From Pseudomonas cremoris (GTDB lineage: Bacteria; Pseudomonadota; Gammaproteobacteria; Pseudomonadales; Pseudomonadaceae), in the NCBI RefSeq assembly GCF_014230465.1, contig NZ_JAAXCY010000007.1:310001-374000 (forward strand): a DNA stretch of 64,000 nt, given 5' to 3'. The notes under the pieces were generated by a model. The model was not told the DNA's origin, made no database searches, and saw only the letters and a program-made list of their open reading frames with translations. Below are positions 9,054 through 18,564 of the stretch, piece by piece. Each line of letters opens with the position of its first letter. Position 1 is the first letter of the stretch. The position numbers and the translations under genes are program-made.

Positions 9054-10406
9054 ATGATTCACGGCAAGACACTCGACGCCTGGTATGCAAGCCACCCCGT
9101 TATCGAAGCACTGGTTTCACTTCAGGAAACCACCTGGTTCAATCCAGCAATCGCACCGGCGTCCTGCGCATTGGGCGATGTGGGGTTGAGCCAGGACGAC
9201 GTCAAGGCTGCCAGCGACCGCCTGCGTCGCTTCGCCCCCTACATCGCCAAGGTGTTCCCGGAAACAGCAGTAACGGGCGGAATCATCGAGTCGGGTATTC
9301 AAACCCTCAAGAAATTCCAGCAAACGCTCCTGGGTGAAGCCGACCTGCTTGATGTAGGCTCGCTGTGGCTTAAAAAAGACAGCGACCTGCCGATCTCCGG
9401 TTCGATCAAGGCCAGAGGAGGCATCCATGAGGTGCTCAAGCATGCTGAAGACCTCGCCCTGCAAGCGGGATTGATCACACTGGAGGACAACTACGCGGCA
9501 TTGGCCAGCGACGCTTCGCTGGCGTTTTTTAGCCGCTACAAGATTGCGGTCGGTTCCACGGGGAATCTTGGGCTGTCCATCGGCATCATGAGTGCCAAAC
9601 TCGGCTTTCAGGCTACCGTCCATATGTCGTCGGATGCCCGCCAATGGAAGAAGGATAAGCTGCGAGCCAGTGGCGTGACGGTGATCGAGTACGCGTCCGA
9701 CTACAGTGTCGCGGTGGAAAACGGACGCCTGCAAGCCGAAAAAGACCCTGCCTGTTACTTCATTGACGACGAAAATTCGCCCCATCTATTCCTGGGCTAT
9801 GCGGTTGCCGCCGAGCGGTTGGCGCAGCAGTTCGAAGACGCAGGTGTGCGAGTGGATGCCGATCATCCGCTCTTCGTGTATTTGCCCTGCGGAGTGGGCG
9901 GCGGCCCTGGAGGCGTTGCTTTTGGCTTGAAATTCGCTTTTGGCGACGCGGTGCACTGTGTGTTCGCAGAGCCGACCCATTCTCCCTGCATGTTGCTTGG
10001 GGTCTACACCGGCCTGCACGATGAGGTGAGTGTCCAGGAGTTTGGCATCGACAACATCACCGCCGCAGACGGATTGGCGGTTGGCCGTCCCTCCGGCTTC
10101 GTGGGAAAAGCGATGCAACGTCTGATCGATGGCTACTACACCGTCACGGATGAAGAGCTTTATCGCCTGATGTACCTGGCTCATGAACTTGAACAGGTCA
10201 AGCTGGAACCCTCGGCCTTGGCCGGCGCGCCCGGTATTGTGCGGGTATTGAGGGATGAAGCGTATCTGGAGCGCATCGGCGTCTGCAAACAAGCGTTGGG
10301 CAACGCGACGCACTTGATTTGGGGGACCGGCGGAAGCATGGTACCCGCCGCAGAGTTCGCGGCTTACCTTGATAAGGGCCGTGCCCTGCAACATTCTGCA
10401 CTGTAA
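9054..10406 (+). CDS. dsdA: D-serine dehydratase (D-serine ammonia-lyase)
   Basis: A 450-residue PLP enzyme, close to the 442 residues of E. coli DsdA, that converts D-serine to pyruvate and ammonia. The PLP lysine is Lys119 in SGSIKARGG. The phosphate-binding glycine loop is GSTGNLGLS, and [11 protein letters not shown] and [10 protein letters not shown] are typical of the C-terminal half. The ATG at 9054 has AAGGGAA upstream. It follows the permease gene by 41 bases and precedes the LysR gene by 49, so the three are probably co-transcribed. It detoxifies D-serine and lets it serve as carbon and nitrogen source. Confidence 0.95.
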   Translation: MIHGKTLDAWYASHPVIEALVSLQETTWFNPAIAPASCALGDVGLSQDDVKAASDRLRRFAPYIAKVFPETAVTGGIIESGIQTLKKFQQTLLGEADLLDVGSLWLKKDSDLPISGSIKARGGIHEVLKHAEDLALQAGLITLEDNYAALASDASLAFFSRYKIAVGSTGNLGLSIGIMSAKLGFQATVHMSSDARQWKKDKLRASGVTVIEYASDYSVAVENGRLQAEKDPACYFIDDENSPHLFLGYAVAAERLAQQFEDAGVRVDADHPLFVYLPCGVGGGPGGVAFGLKFAFGDAVHCVFAEPTHSPCMLLGVYTGLHDEVSVQEFGIDNITAADGLAVGRPSGFVGKAMQRLIDGYYTVTDEELYRLMYLAHELEQVKLEPSALAGAPGIVRVLRDEAYLERIGVCKQALGNATHLIWGTGGSMVPAAEFAAYLDKGRALQHSAL

Positions 10407-10455
10407 CGACGGCGCACCGCACATCGACGGCGGCTGACTGGAAGGAGGAAATGCA

Positions 10456-11388
10456 ATGCCGGAACTTGGTCTGACGAACGCTTCGAAGCTCAACGGAACC
10501 CATCTGTCCAACCTGCACACTTTTCTCGTTGCCGCCCGTCATCTCAGTTTCGCCCGTGCGGCGCAAGAGCTGTACCTGACCGCCAGCGCAGTCAGCCATC
10601 GGATCGCGCGTCTTGAGGAAGACCTGTCGCTCAAGCTTTTTCACCGACTGCCCAGAAAGGTCGAGCTGACCGATGATGGCGAGCGGATTTTCAAGGTCAT
10701 GCAACAGACGATGGATAAGCTCTGCGAGGCTGTGCAGGAACGCTCCCATGCTCAAATTGAGGGGCAACTGTGCTTCTATGCCAGGCCTTCGGTCGCGCAG
10801 TGTTGGTTGGTTCCCAGACTGTCGGATTTCACGGCGCGCTATCCCGGTATCCAGCTGGATGTCCGGGTTGGCAATGAACCTATCGACTATCGAACCCGGC
10901 GTATTGACCTGGTGCTGTGTTATTCGAACGGTGAACACCCAGGCCTCGAAAGCATTCGGCTGATGCCGGAGCGTATTGCGCCCGTGTGCAGCCCGCAATA
11001 CGCCCAGGCGCATGGCTTGATGGGGCATCCGGAACGCCTGTCACACTGCACTGTGCTGCACGATGTCGCAGCGTGGGACAACATTTCCTTCGACGCGGAA
11101 TGGCGTCTATGGCTTGACGCGGTTAGCGGGCCTGCTGAGCTTCCCAGCCGCTTCATGACGTTTGACCGCTCGGACCTGAGTACCCTGGCGGCCATCAATC
11201 ACGCCGGCGTGGCGATTGGCCGGGAGCAATTGGTTCGCAAGCGAATTGAGGACGGTGAACTGGTGCTGCCCTTCGGTGGATTCAGCGAGGCGTTCAACTA
11301 TGGCTACTATCTGGTTCATCCTGCGCACGAGACGATGCCTAAAAGGCTGCAGGCGCTGATCGACTGGCTCATTGAACAGGCGGGTTGA
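10456..11388 (+). CDS. dsdC: LysR-family regulator of D-serine catabolism (DsdC-like)
   Basis: A 310-residue LysR regulator with the winged helix at about residues 17-75 (HLSFARAAQELYLTASAVSHRI) and a C-terminal effector domain of the GcvA/DsdC branch (CYSNGEHPGLES, ERIAPVCSP). GGAGGAA sits 5 bases before the ATG. In E. coli, dsdC is divergent from dsdXA and activates it with D-serine. Here the gene is downstream and co-directional, so it may be autoregulated through the dsdX promoter. The symbol rests on this linkage and on the N-terminal resemblance. Confidence 0.8.
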   Translation: MPELGLTNASKLNGTHLSNLHTFLVAARHLSFARAAQELYLTASAVSHRIARLEEDLSLKLFHRLPRKVELTDDGERIFKVMQQTMDKLCEAVQERSHAQIEGQLCFYARPSVAQCWLVPRLSDFTARYPGIQLDVRVGNEPIDYRTRRIDLVLCYSNGEHPGLESIRLMPERIAPVCSPQYAQAHGLMGHPERLSHCTVLHDVAAWDNISFDAEWRLWLDAVSGPAELPSRFMTFDRSDLSTLAAINHAGVAIGREQLVRKRIEDGELVLPFGGFSEAFNYGYYLVHPAHETMPKRLQALIDWLIEQAG

Positions 11389-11457
11389 TGTATGGATTCA
11401 CAGCTTAATCCTGAACCAGGAAAAAACACCCCACAAAACATAACGTTTTGCTGTGAG

Positions 11458-11721
11458 TTACTTACCCAAGTTTTGATTCATCAAATTATCTAGAACAGAG
11501 AATTCATTGGCGGCCTGCCATTCATGCAAATGCTTGCAACCCTCGGAATTAACGTCCGCGAGATTGCTGCGTGGGTCGCATATCGTCAACCATTTCTGCT
11601 GTAGCGTGGGATACTTTATAAAGTCCTCCCTTGTAGGTGGTTGACAACCGGATAGGCTAAGAACGGATATCACTATTGTCACGGACGCGCCAAAGCCAAT
11701 AGAGCATCTTTTAAGATTCAT
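11458..11721 (-). CDS. Small lipoprotein, EexN-like
   Basis: An 87-residue lipoprotein. A signal peptide ends in SLSGC with the lipidated cysteine at 26. The short mature region has DFIKYPTLQQKWLTICDP and NSEGCKHLHEWQAAN, the spaced Cys-x(n)-Cys plus Trp/Ala pattern of EexN-like entry-exclusion lipoproteins of conjugative elements. A GGAAAA ribosome-binding site precedes the ATG at 11721. No conjugation genes are nearby, so this may be a remnant or a domesticated relative. Base composition is more AT-rich than in the surrounding genes, suggesting transfer. The family call is tentative. Confidence 0.55.
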   Translation of the reverse strand: MNLKRCSIGFGASVTIVISVLSLSGCQPPTREDFIKYPTLQQKWLTICDPRSNLADVNSEGCKHLHEWQAANEFSVLDNLMNQNLGK

Positions 11722-12056
11722 ATACCATTTTCCGTAAACTAGAAACTTTCAGCGTTATGAACTGCACTAACAAGCATCGCTAGTTGCTCAGGGCACAGTG
11801 GGACTATATGATCAAAATGGACTGGTAAAAAGGTCCATCTACAGCTAATTTCATGGAGCCATTGGGTCGTGGGGACGCCCTTCGACCGCTTGAGGCGACA
11901 TTTCGCCGTGGGAGCTCCCGTGCAGGCTTGAGCTTGTCGCTGGCCTGCAACGCAGCCAAAATGCACGCAAATGGATGCTTGAATATTTGGGGTTCACCGT
12001 TGACGTCTACAAACAATCCTTTGGAAGTTCTGATCACTAAAGCAGCATACGAATTC
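11722..12056. other. AT-rich upstream region of the DUF6602 gene, start uncertain
   Basis: It lies between the divergent lipoprotein and DUF6602 genes. The DUF6602 reading frame is open back to 11853, with possible starts at 11853, 11961, a TTG at 12021 and 12057, none with a strong ribosome-binding site. The peptide encoded upstream of 12021 has no family resemblance. The first 130 bases contain no feature I can name. Confidence 0.4.
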
Positions 12057-13031
12057 ATGACGGAGTTCGCGCAGGCAAGGGCGTTGTTCAAGGATGAAGA
12101 TGCACGGAACAACCTGACACACGCTGGTGAATTTGGTGGCTATCGGGAACGGATCGTTGGGGCACTCATCAAGAAGTTTTTGCCCAAGCATTTTTCCATC
12201 GGCGACGGCTTTGCGGTTAACACAGCGTCAAGTCGAACAAAACAGATCGACCTGATGGTGTACGACGCGCAAATCACGCCAACACTCGAATCCGCAGGCA
12301 CCAGGTTCTTTCCTTATGAAGCGGTAGTGGCTCTTGGGGAAGTAAAGTCGACGCTGGACTACAAGGGCTTGAGAACAGCCATTGACGTGATGCGTGAGAA
12401 CAAGAGAATCAGAGAATGCGCACCCCACAACCCATTCCCCATCAGGCCGGCTGGGCTGTCTGAGTCTATCGTTCATCACCTGACGACGGTCGAGCCTGCC
12501 GAATTCAATAAGTGGCGGGATTTTACGCACTTGGAACAAGCACTCAGTGATTTCAAAAATGGCGTGACGCCAAGCACGCCTACTGAAAGCCAGAACCATA
12601 AAAGCCTGGTGTTTAATCCAAAATATTTTGAAGAGTTGAACGTAGTGTCCTTTCTGGTGTGCGACCAAATTACCGGTTTTCACAACATGGACAACATCAG
12701 GCTTGGCCAGATGCTATACACGCGAGATACCGCTAATGAACATATCGGCTTCAACCTCATTCTCAGCATTCAGGACGGTTTGATTTTACATTCCAATCGA
12801 TTGGCTGGCGGTTCGGGACTCACACCTTTCCCCAAGCATCGGAACTACAAATCCATCATCTCTATTTTGAAGGCAGAACCCGATGATGTTTCGCATATCG
12901 TGACATTTGTATCGATGCTATTGCACGCGATCTCCCGTACCGCGATTTTCGAGTTCTCGCCCCTTCCCTATCTGGCTCAGCTTAACGAAACGGTAAGGAC
13001 CTCGACTAAGTTCAGGAACCTTTACGAATAG
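12057..13031 (+). CDS. DUF6602 protein with PD-(D/E)XK-like nuclease motif
   Basis: With the start at 12057 it is 324 residues. The N-terminal half has the DUF6602 layout: HAGEFGGYRERIVGALIKKFLP followed by an IDLMVYD strand with Asp65 and VVALGEVKS with Glu95 and Lys97. That D...ExK order is the active-site pattern of PD-(D/E)XK nucleases. The C-terminal half is helical and unassigned, ending in FEFSPLPYLAQL. Such proteins commonly occur alone or in defence or mobile islands. The local base composition is atypical and the neighbour is an EexN-like lipoprotein. Nuclease activity is an inference from the motif; a regulatory or degenerate role is possible. Alternative starts are at 11961 and 12021. 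Confidence 0.65.
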   Translation: MTEFAQARALFKDEDARNNLTHAGEFGGYRERIVGALIKKFLPKHFSIGDGFAVNTASSRTKQIDLMVYDAQITPTLESAGTRFFPYEAVVALGEVKSTLDYKGLRTAIDVMRENKRIRECAPHNPFPIRPAGLSESIVHHLTTVEPAEFNKWRDFTHLEQALSDFKNGVTPSTPTESQNHKSLVFNPKYFEELNVVSFLVCDQITGFHNMDNIRLGQMLYTRDTANEHIGFNLILSIQDGLILHSNRLAGGSGLTPFPKHRNYKSIISILKAEPDDVSHIVTFVSMLLHAISRTAIFEFSPLPYLAQLNETVRTSTKFRNLYE

Positions 13032-13117
13032 CAGGCGGGGCCGATAGGAATAAGGCTTTACGCTTATGGTGTTGTTTGGCTGTCGGTTGCCCGACAGCTG
13101 CCTGACTTTTTCGGCGC

Positions 13118-14443
13118 CTACCCGATTTGCCCAAACCTCGGAATCTCCAACCCCAAACTCTCGCGCAACGTCGTCCCTTCATACGCCGTGCGATACACAC
13201 CACGCGCTTGCAGCAACGGTATGACCTCGTTCGTAAACCGCGTGAACTGCTCCGGGTGGCCTATATAGATGTTGAACCCATCCACGGCCCGGGCTTCAAA
13301 CCACTCCGCGATTTTCTGAGCGACCGTATCCGCCGTCCCAACGAACGCGCCTGGGCGCAGTTGGCGACCGAATTCAACGGCCTGACGCAATGTGAAGCCC
13401 TTCTCCCGCGCCTGATCGGCGATGCGTTTGGCCGCGGTAAAAAAGCTGCTGCGGGCGGCCTCCAGACTTTCCTGTGGAAACGGCGCATCCAGGTCGTACT
13501 GGCTGAAATCATGCCAGCCGAAATTGCGTCCGAACTCCTTCAATGCCAGTTCAAAGCTGTGATCGGCCTGGTGATAGTGCTGCTCAATTTCCCGTGCATG
13601 TGCGTCGGTGTCGCCCACGTAGATCTCGGCACCGGGCATCACCAGTAACTGTTCTGGGTCGCGTCCATGCTGCTCTGCCCTGCCCTTTATATCCCGGTAA
13701 AACGCCTGCCCCTGCTCGATGCTGGCGGCGTGGGTGAAGATCACATCGGCCGTGGCGGCGCCGAGGTCGCGTCCTTGTTCCGAGTCGCCGGCCTGGAAGA
13801 TCACCGGCTGGCCTTGGGGTGAGCGTTGGATGTTCAACGGGCCCACCACCGAAAAATGCTCGCCCTTGTGATTCAGGCTGTGCAGTTTGCTGGGGTCAAA
13901 AAATTGGCCGGTGCTTCTGTCGCGTACGAAGGCATCGTCTTCGTAGGAGTTCCACAACCCCTGAACCACCTGGACATGCTCCGCTGCACGCCCGTAACGC
14001 GTGTCGTAATCGTAGTGTTCGTCGCGGCTGTAATTGCCCGCCGTGCCAGCATCGCCGCTGGTGACGACATTCCAGCCCGCACGGCCTTTGCTGATCAGGT
14101 CGAGGGAGGCCAACCGCCGCGCCACGTTATACGGTGAGTTGTAAGACGTCGTCAGCGTGCCGACCAAGCCTAAATGCCGTGTGCTTACGGCCAGCGCGGA
14201 TAAGAGCGTCAGCGGTTCCAGGCGATTGAGGTAGTGGGATGGCGACCCTGGCGTGATGAATTGGCTGTCGACGATGAACATCAAGTCGAACAGCGCCGCC
14301 TCGGCCTGGCGGGCAATGTCGATGTACCAATCGACGTTCACGCTGGCGTCGACCGGCAATTGCGGGTCAAGCCACAGGTTATGGCGGCCGGGGCCGCCAC
14401 ACCCCATGGTCAAGGCCCCGAGTTTCAGCTGTCTTTTGCGCAT
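13118..14443 (-). CDS. NtaA/SnaA/DszA family FMN-dependent monooxygenase
   Basis: A 441-residue luciferase-like (LLM) flavin monooxygenase. Family markers are FIVDSQFITPG, EPLTLLSALAVSTRHLGLV, SPYNVARRLASLDLISKGRAGWNVVTS and PVIFQAGDSEQGRDLGA. Relatives use FMNH2 from a separate reductase to cleave C-S or C-N bonds in nitrilotriacetate, sulfones or sulfonates. It is followed on the same strand, upstream in the unit, by an SsuA-type binding protein, so a sulfur compound is the likely substrate. It shares the C-terminal signature EGTTLRESLGL with the paralogue at 28520. AAGGAAT lies 11 bases upstream of the ATG. Confidence 0.85.
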   Translation of the reverse strand: MRKRQLKLGALTMGCGGPGRHNLWLDPQLPVDASVNVDWYIDIARQAEAALFDLMFIVDSQFITPGSPSHYLNRLEPLTLLSALAVSTRHLGLVGTLTTSYNSPYNVARRLASLDLISKGRAGWNVVTSGDAGTAGNYSRDEHYDYDTRYGRAAEHVQVVQGLWNSYEDDAFVRDRSTGQFFDPSKLHSLNHKGEHFSVVGPLNIQRSPQGQPVIFQAGDSEQGRDLGAATADVIFTHAASIEQGQAFYRDIKGRAEQHGRDPEQLLVMPGAEIYVGDTDAHAREIEQHYHQADHSFELALKEFGRNFGWHDFSQYDLDAPFPQESLEAARSSFFTAAKRIADQAREKGFTLRQAVEFGRQLRPGAFVGTADTVAQKIAEWFEARAVDGFNIYIGHPEQFTRFTNEVIPLLQARGVYRTAYEGTTLRESLGLEIPRFGQIG

Positions 14444-14466
14444 GTCTGAGGGATTCCTTGAAGTGT

Positions 14467-15423
14467 TCAGGGCTGTTTTTGGGCCACGGTGGGTTGCAGC
14501 GATGCCGCGAATGAGTCATCGAACAGGCTGGCAGCCGAGTACGACTTCACCAGGCCTTCGGCGGCGAAAAAGTCCACGGTCTTTTGCGCGTCTACCGGTG
14601 ACTCAGCCGTCACGGGTTCGACCGTCGTACGTGCGCGGGCAAACCAGGCGCGCGCAATGTCAGCATCCGCACGCGTGCGTTTGGCCCAGGCATCGGCATA
14701 TGCGTCGGTATTGGCCGGGCTGAGACGGGTCCATTCACGGGCTTTTTTCAGGCGTTGGAGAAAATCACTGATTTGCGCGCGCTTGGCGTTAACGGCCTTG
14801 GCATTTGCCGCAATGTAGCTCTGGGCCGGGATCAACCCCTCAGCCGTTGCAAGCACCCGCGCACCTTGGCGCTCCTGCTGCGTGACGTAGGGTTCCCAAG
14901 TCGCAATGACGTCAACCGAGCCGCCTTCCAGTGCGTGGGAAGCATCCAGCGCGCTGAGGTAACGCAGCTCCAGCGAGCCGCGTGGCACGCCGGCTTTGTC
15001 CAGGGCGGTGAGCAACAACTGCTGACTCCAGGAGCCTTTCCAGATCGCCGCGCGTTTGCCCGCTAGGTCCGCCAGGCTGTGGATCGCCGAATCCTTTTTC
15101 ACCAGGATGGCCACGCCATCGAGATTTTGCCGGGTGACGGCGACGACCTTGATCGGCGCACCCAGTGCGCCCAGGAACAGCACCGGCGCATCGCCGAGCA
15201 AGCCGATATCCAGGCTGTTGGCGTTGAGTGCTTCGGCCACCGGCGAGCCCGCCGTAAATTGCTTCCATTCAAGGGTATAAGGCAGGTCATCCAGCACGCC
15301 GGCCGCTTCCATCACGGCCTGGGCGTTGTAGCTCTGGTCGCCCACCACCAGCGTTTGCGCGTGCGCAGTCAGGCACAGCAAGGTGGCGGCGATACCGGTC
15401 GCCAGTTTTGAAAGGTAACGCAC
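14467..15423 (-). CDS. SsuA-type sulfonate ABC transporter substrate-binding protein
   Basis: A 318-residue periplasmic protein. The GTG at 15423 has GGAG 7 bases upstream and begins a signal peptide ending TAHAQ; an ATG 11 codons upstream is less likely. The mature protein has the sulfonate/taurine-binding pattern: TLEWKQFTAGSPVAEALNANSLDIGLLGDAPVLFLGA and SLADLAGKRAAIWKGSWSQQLL. It is immediately upstream of the FMN monooxygenase in the same unit. No permease or ATPase accompanies it, so it probably shares a transporter encoded elsewhere, possibly the one at 25.1-27.7 kb. Confidence 0.8.
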   Translation of the reverse strand: MRYLSKLATGIAATLLCLTAHAQTLVVGDQSYNAQAVMEAAGVLDDLPYTLEWKQFTAGSPVAEALNANSLDIGLLGDAPVLFLGALGAPIKVVAVTRQNLDGVAILVKKDSAIHSLADLAGKRAAIWKGSWSQQLLLTALDKAGVPRGSLELRYLSALDASHALEGGSVDVIATWEPYVTQQERQGARVLATAEGLIPAQSYIAANAKAVNAKRAQISDFLQRLKKAREWTRLSPANTDAYADAWAKRTRADADIARAWFARARTTVEPVTAESPVDAQKTVDFFAAEGLVKSYSAASLFDDSFAASLQPTVAQKQP

Positions 15424-15737
15424 GTGTGTCTCCAGATGCCTTCGTAGACAGTTCAAGTCGATCCGCGCGCACGGTCTCGGCAGTATTCATGGGGTGCATA
15501 CAATGAAGTCACGGCTACCCCATGTAAAATACTAATAACGCATAACGTAATTCAATAATAATGCGCGCAGCGCATTTATTAGGCGATCGGTCGTTTCACC
15601 ACATTGCGTAGCGCCATGCACCACCTACACTGATTCAAATCCGGCTGTCGCTAGCCCATTTCATGCGGATAAACCTGATTCACCGGCACCCTTTGCTCGA
15701 CAAAAAACAGTTAACCAACTGATTAATCAGAGTAACC
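15424..15737. other. Intergenic region of 314 bases with two dyads
   Basis: It separates the divergent binding-protein gene and the RND operon. It is AT-rich between about 15510 and 15580. AATGCGC-GCA-GCGCATT (15560-15576) is a perfect dyad, and CTGATTAATCAG (15719-15730) is a 12-bp palindrome 7 bases before the first possible start of the outer-membrane factor gene. The second could act as an operator for the efflux operon. No RNA gene was recognised. Confidence 0.4.
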
Positions 15738-17354
15738 ATGAAAGAGCAGCTTCGGCAGCGAGCATCAGGACCGCAACATGTGGCGTACCTGCGCGATATT
15801 TCCCGACGACCCCACCTTCTGGCGCCCTTGAGCCTGCTGTGCATTGCCTTGGCCGGCTGCACGGTCGGGCCGGATTTCAAGCGTCCAGAGGTGCCGGCGA
15901 ACGCCGACTACTCGCGTGAAAAACTCACCGCCACTGCTCAGGCAGACATCGACGCGGGCGGCGCCGCACAACGTTTGATCGCAGGCATGGATATCCCCGG
16001 CCAATGGTGGACGCTGTTCCGCTCCCCCACGCTCAACGCGTTGGTCGAGGAAGCGCTGCGCGCCAACCCGGATGTCAGTGCCGCCCAGGCCGCACTGCGT
16101 CAGGCCAACGAGTTGGTGTACGCCGACCAGGCGTCGCTGTTCCCCTCGGTCAACGCCAACGCCTCAAAAACCCGCGAGAAAGTCTCGGGAGTAACGGCGG
16201 GCTTGCCGGAGTCGCCGATCCTGACGGTCAGTTCTGCATCGCTGAACGTCTCGTACGCCCCGGATGTGTTTGGCGGTACCCGCCGACAAATCGAGTCCAC
16301 CACCGCGCAAGCCGAGTACGAACGCTTTCAGCTGGAGGCGACGTACCTCACCTTGACCGCCAATGTGGTCAATACCGCCATCAGCCTGGCGTCTGCGCGC
16401 GATCAGGTCGCCGCCACCGAGACGATCATCCGTTTGCAAAGCGACCAGCTTGACGTTCTTCAAGCCCAGCGACGCCTGGGCGCTATCGGTGACAGCGACG
16501 TGCTCACACAGCAGACGGCCCTGGCACAAACCCGTGCGACATTGCCGCCCCTGCAAAAGCAATTGGCACAAACGCGTAATCAGTTAATGGCGTATCTGGG
16601 CCGGTTTCCAAACCAGGACCGTGGCGAAGCGTTCAACCTGGCCTCCCTGCACTTGCCCGAGGAATTACCGGTCAGCCTGCCCTCCGCCATCGTCGGCCAA
16701 CGGCCTGATGTGCGTTCTGCACAGGCTCAACTGCACCAGGCCAGCGCCAATATCGGCGTGGCCGTTGCCAATCAGCTGCCGCAGTTCAGCATTACCGGGT
16801 CGTTGGGCTCTACGGCGGCGAGCGGGACCAAACTGTTTTCCGCGGGCACCGGCGTTTGGAGCCTGGCCGGCGCGATAGCCCAACCGATATTCGATGCGGG
16901 GGCGCTCGAACACCGTAAGCGTGCGGCTGTGGCGGCCTATGACGAGTCGGCGGCGCGTTATCGCGGCACCGTGATCACCGCGTTCCAGGATGTGGCCAAC
17001 TCGCTCCGTGCGCTGGAGGCCGATGCCGATGCCCTCAATCAACAAGTGGTGGCTGAACGCTCTGCGCAAGCCAACCTCGACTTGGTCCAAGCCCAGTTCA
17101 AGCTCGGCGCGGTGGCGTACATCAACCTGCTGAACGCCCAGCAAAGCTATCAAAACACCGTGCTCTCACGCGTCAAGGCGCAAGCCGCGCGTTACAGCGA
17201 CACCACTGCGCTGTTCCAGGCATTGGGTGGCGGCTGGTGGAACCGCACGGACGTCGACCCGGCGACCAAGGGCAAACCCGATCGCTTCGGCCTGCCCACG
17301 TGGCAGGAGATCATGCCGGCCAGCAATGCGGCACGCACCGAACCCAATCTTTGA
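15738..17354 (+). CDS. RND efflux outer-membrane factor (NodT family lipoprotein)
   Basis: A 538-residue TolC-like channel subunit. The signal peptide ends in ALAGC with the lipidated cysteine at residue 41, followed by TVGPDFKRPEVP, the hallmark of the NodT/OprM family. Two homologous halves rich in Ala/Gln helices follow (for example LRANPDVSAAQAALRQANE and QRPDVRSAQAQLHQASANIGVA). The GTG at 15780 is preceded by AGGA 8 bases away and would give a more typical 26-residue signal peptide, so it may be the real start. It is the first gene of an efflux operon with the adaptor and pump genes. No regulator is adjacent. Confidence 0.85.
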   Translation: MKEQLRQRASGPQHVAYLRDISRRPHLLAPLSLLCIALAGCTVGPDFKRPEVPANADYSREKLTATAQADIDAGGAAQRLIAGMDIPGQWWTLFRSPTLNALVEEALRANPDVSAAQAALRQANELVYADQASLFPSVNANASKTREKVSGVTAGLPESPILTVSSASLNVSYAPDVFGGTRRQIESTTAQAEYERFQLEATYLTLTANVVNTAISLASARDQVAATETIIRLQSDQLDVLQAQRRLGAIGDSDVLTQQTALAQTRATLPPLQKQLAQTRNQLMAYLGRFPNQDRGEAFNLASLHLPEELPVSLPSAIVGQRPDVRSAQAQLHQASANIGVAVANQLPQFSITGSLGSTAASGTKLFSAGTGVWSLAGAIAQPIFDAGALEHRKRAAVAAYDESAARYRGTVITAFQDVANSLRALEADADALNQQVVAERSAQANLDLVQAQFKLGAVAYINLLNAQQSYQNTVLSRVKAQAARYSDTTALFQALGGGWWNRTDVDPATKGKPDRFGLPTWQEIMPASNAARTEPNL

Positions 17355-17370
17355 AACAGTGAGAACCCCC

Positions 17371-18555
17371 ATGGCCGACGTCACGACTGCCTCTCCCCTG
17401 CCCCCCGCACCCAGTGCCCGCAAGCGCCGCCTGTGGCGGCCGATGCTGATCATGGTCGTGGTGGTGCTGGTGATTGTCGCGATCATTGCCGGGGTGAAGT
17501 TCGTGCAGATTTCGGCGCTGATCGCCCAGTCCAAACAACCGTTGCCCGCCGCCGTCGTGACAGCCTTGAAGGTGCCGTTTGAGGACTGGCAGCCCAGCGT
17601 CACCGCCGTGGGGTCGATGAAGGCAGTCAGGGGCGTGGACGTGACCACCGAAGTCGGCGGCATCGTGCGTACCCTCGGCTTCAAGCCCGGCCAGGAGGTG
17701 GCGGCCCAGGCGCTGCTGGTGCAATTGAATGCCGACTCGGACATCGCCCAGCTTCACTCACTTGAAGCCACCGCTGACCTGGCGGTGATCGTGCTCAAGC
17801 GCGACAAGGCGCAGTTGGCGGTCAACGCCATTTCCCAGGCCCAGGTCGACACTGACACCGCAGACTTGAAAGCCAAGCTCGCCGCCGCCGAACAACAGCG
17901 CGCACTGGTCGAGAAAAAGTCGATACGCGCGCCGTTTGCCGGACGCATCGGGATTACCGGCGTCAACCCCGGCCAATACCTCAACCCTGGGGATAAAATC
18001 GCCACGCTGCAGACCTTCGACCCCATCTACATCGACTTCACGGTTCCCCAAACCCAGCTTGAATCCATCGCCATCGGGCAAACGGTGTCGGTGACGGCCG
18101 ATGGTCTTTCCAATCAAACCTTCAGCGGCCGTATCAGCACCATCGACACCCAATTCGACGCCACCACCCGCAATGTCACCGTAGAAGCCACCGTCGCCAA
18201 CCCCAAGCAAAGCCTAGTGCCCGGCATGTTCGCCCGCGCCGTGGTCAACTCGGGAGGCACACAGCGTTACCTCACCGTTCCGCAAACGTCGGTCACCTAC
18301 AACCCGTATGGCACCACGGTGTTCATCGCAACCTCAAGCAAGAATGACAAAGGCGAAGAAGTCCTTACGGCGCAGCAAACCTTCATCAAGACCGGGCCGA
18401 CCCGTGGCGACCAGGTGGCGATTGTCTCCGGGGTGAAGGAAGGCGATCTGTTGATCACCAGTGGCCAGATGAAGCTTAAAAATGGCTCGCCGGTGAAGAT
18501 CGATAACAGCGCCGCGCCGTTGAACGACCCCGCTCCGACTCCCCAAGAACACTAA
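17371..18555 (+). CDS. RND efflux periplasmic adaptor subunit
   Basis: A 394-residue membrane-fusion protein. A single N-terminal membrane anchor (about residues 25-48, MLIMVVVVLVIVAIIAGV) is followed by a lipoyl/barrel-sandwich half-motif (VTTEVGGIVRTLGFKPGQEV), a short helical hairpin, then SIRAPFAGRIGITGVNPGQYLNPGD and a beta-barrel domain. It links the pump to the outer-membrane channel. The start at 17371 is 16 bases after the previous stop; an in-frame ATG at 17227 lies inside the upstream gene and is unlikely. The arrangement resembles MexH-type adaptors. Confidence 0.85.
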   Translation: MADVTTASPLPPAPSARKRRLWRPMLIMVVVVLVIVAIIAGVKFVQISALIAQSKQPLPAAVVTALKVPFEDWQPSVTAVGSMKAVRGVDVTTEVGGIVRTLGFKPGQEVAAQALLVQLNADSDIAQLHSLEATADLAVIVLKRDKAQLAVNAISQAQVDTDTADLKAKLAAAEQQRALVEKKSIRAPFAGRIGITGVNPGQYLNPGDKIATLQTFDPIYIDFTVPQTQLESIAIGQTVSVTADGLSNQTFSGRISTIDTQFDATTRNVTVEATVANPKQSLVPGMFARAVVNSGGTQRYLTVPQTSVTYNPYGTTVFIATSSKNDKGEEVLTAQQTFIKTGPTRGDQVAIVSGVKEGDLLITSGQMKLKNGSPVKIDNSAAPLNDPAPTPQEH

Positions 18556-18564
18556 GGGTGTCCC

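Noticed and set aside
11434..11450. CAAAAC-ATAAC-GTTTTG hairpin after the DsdC-like gene as a terminator
   Set aside because: The stem is only six AT-rich pairs with no U tract, too weak to call.
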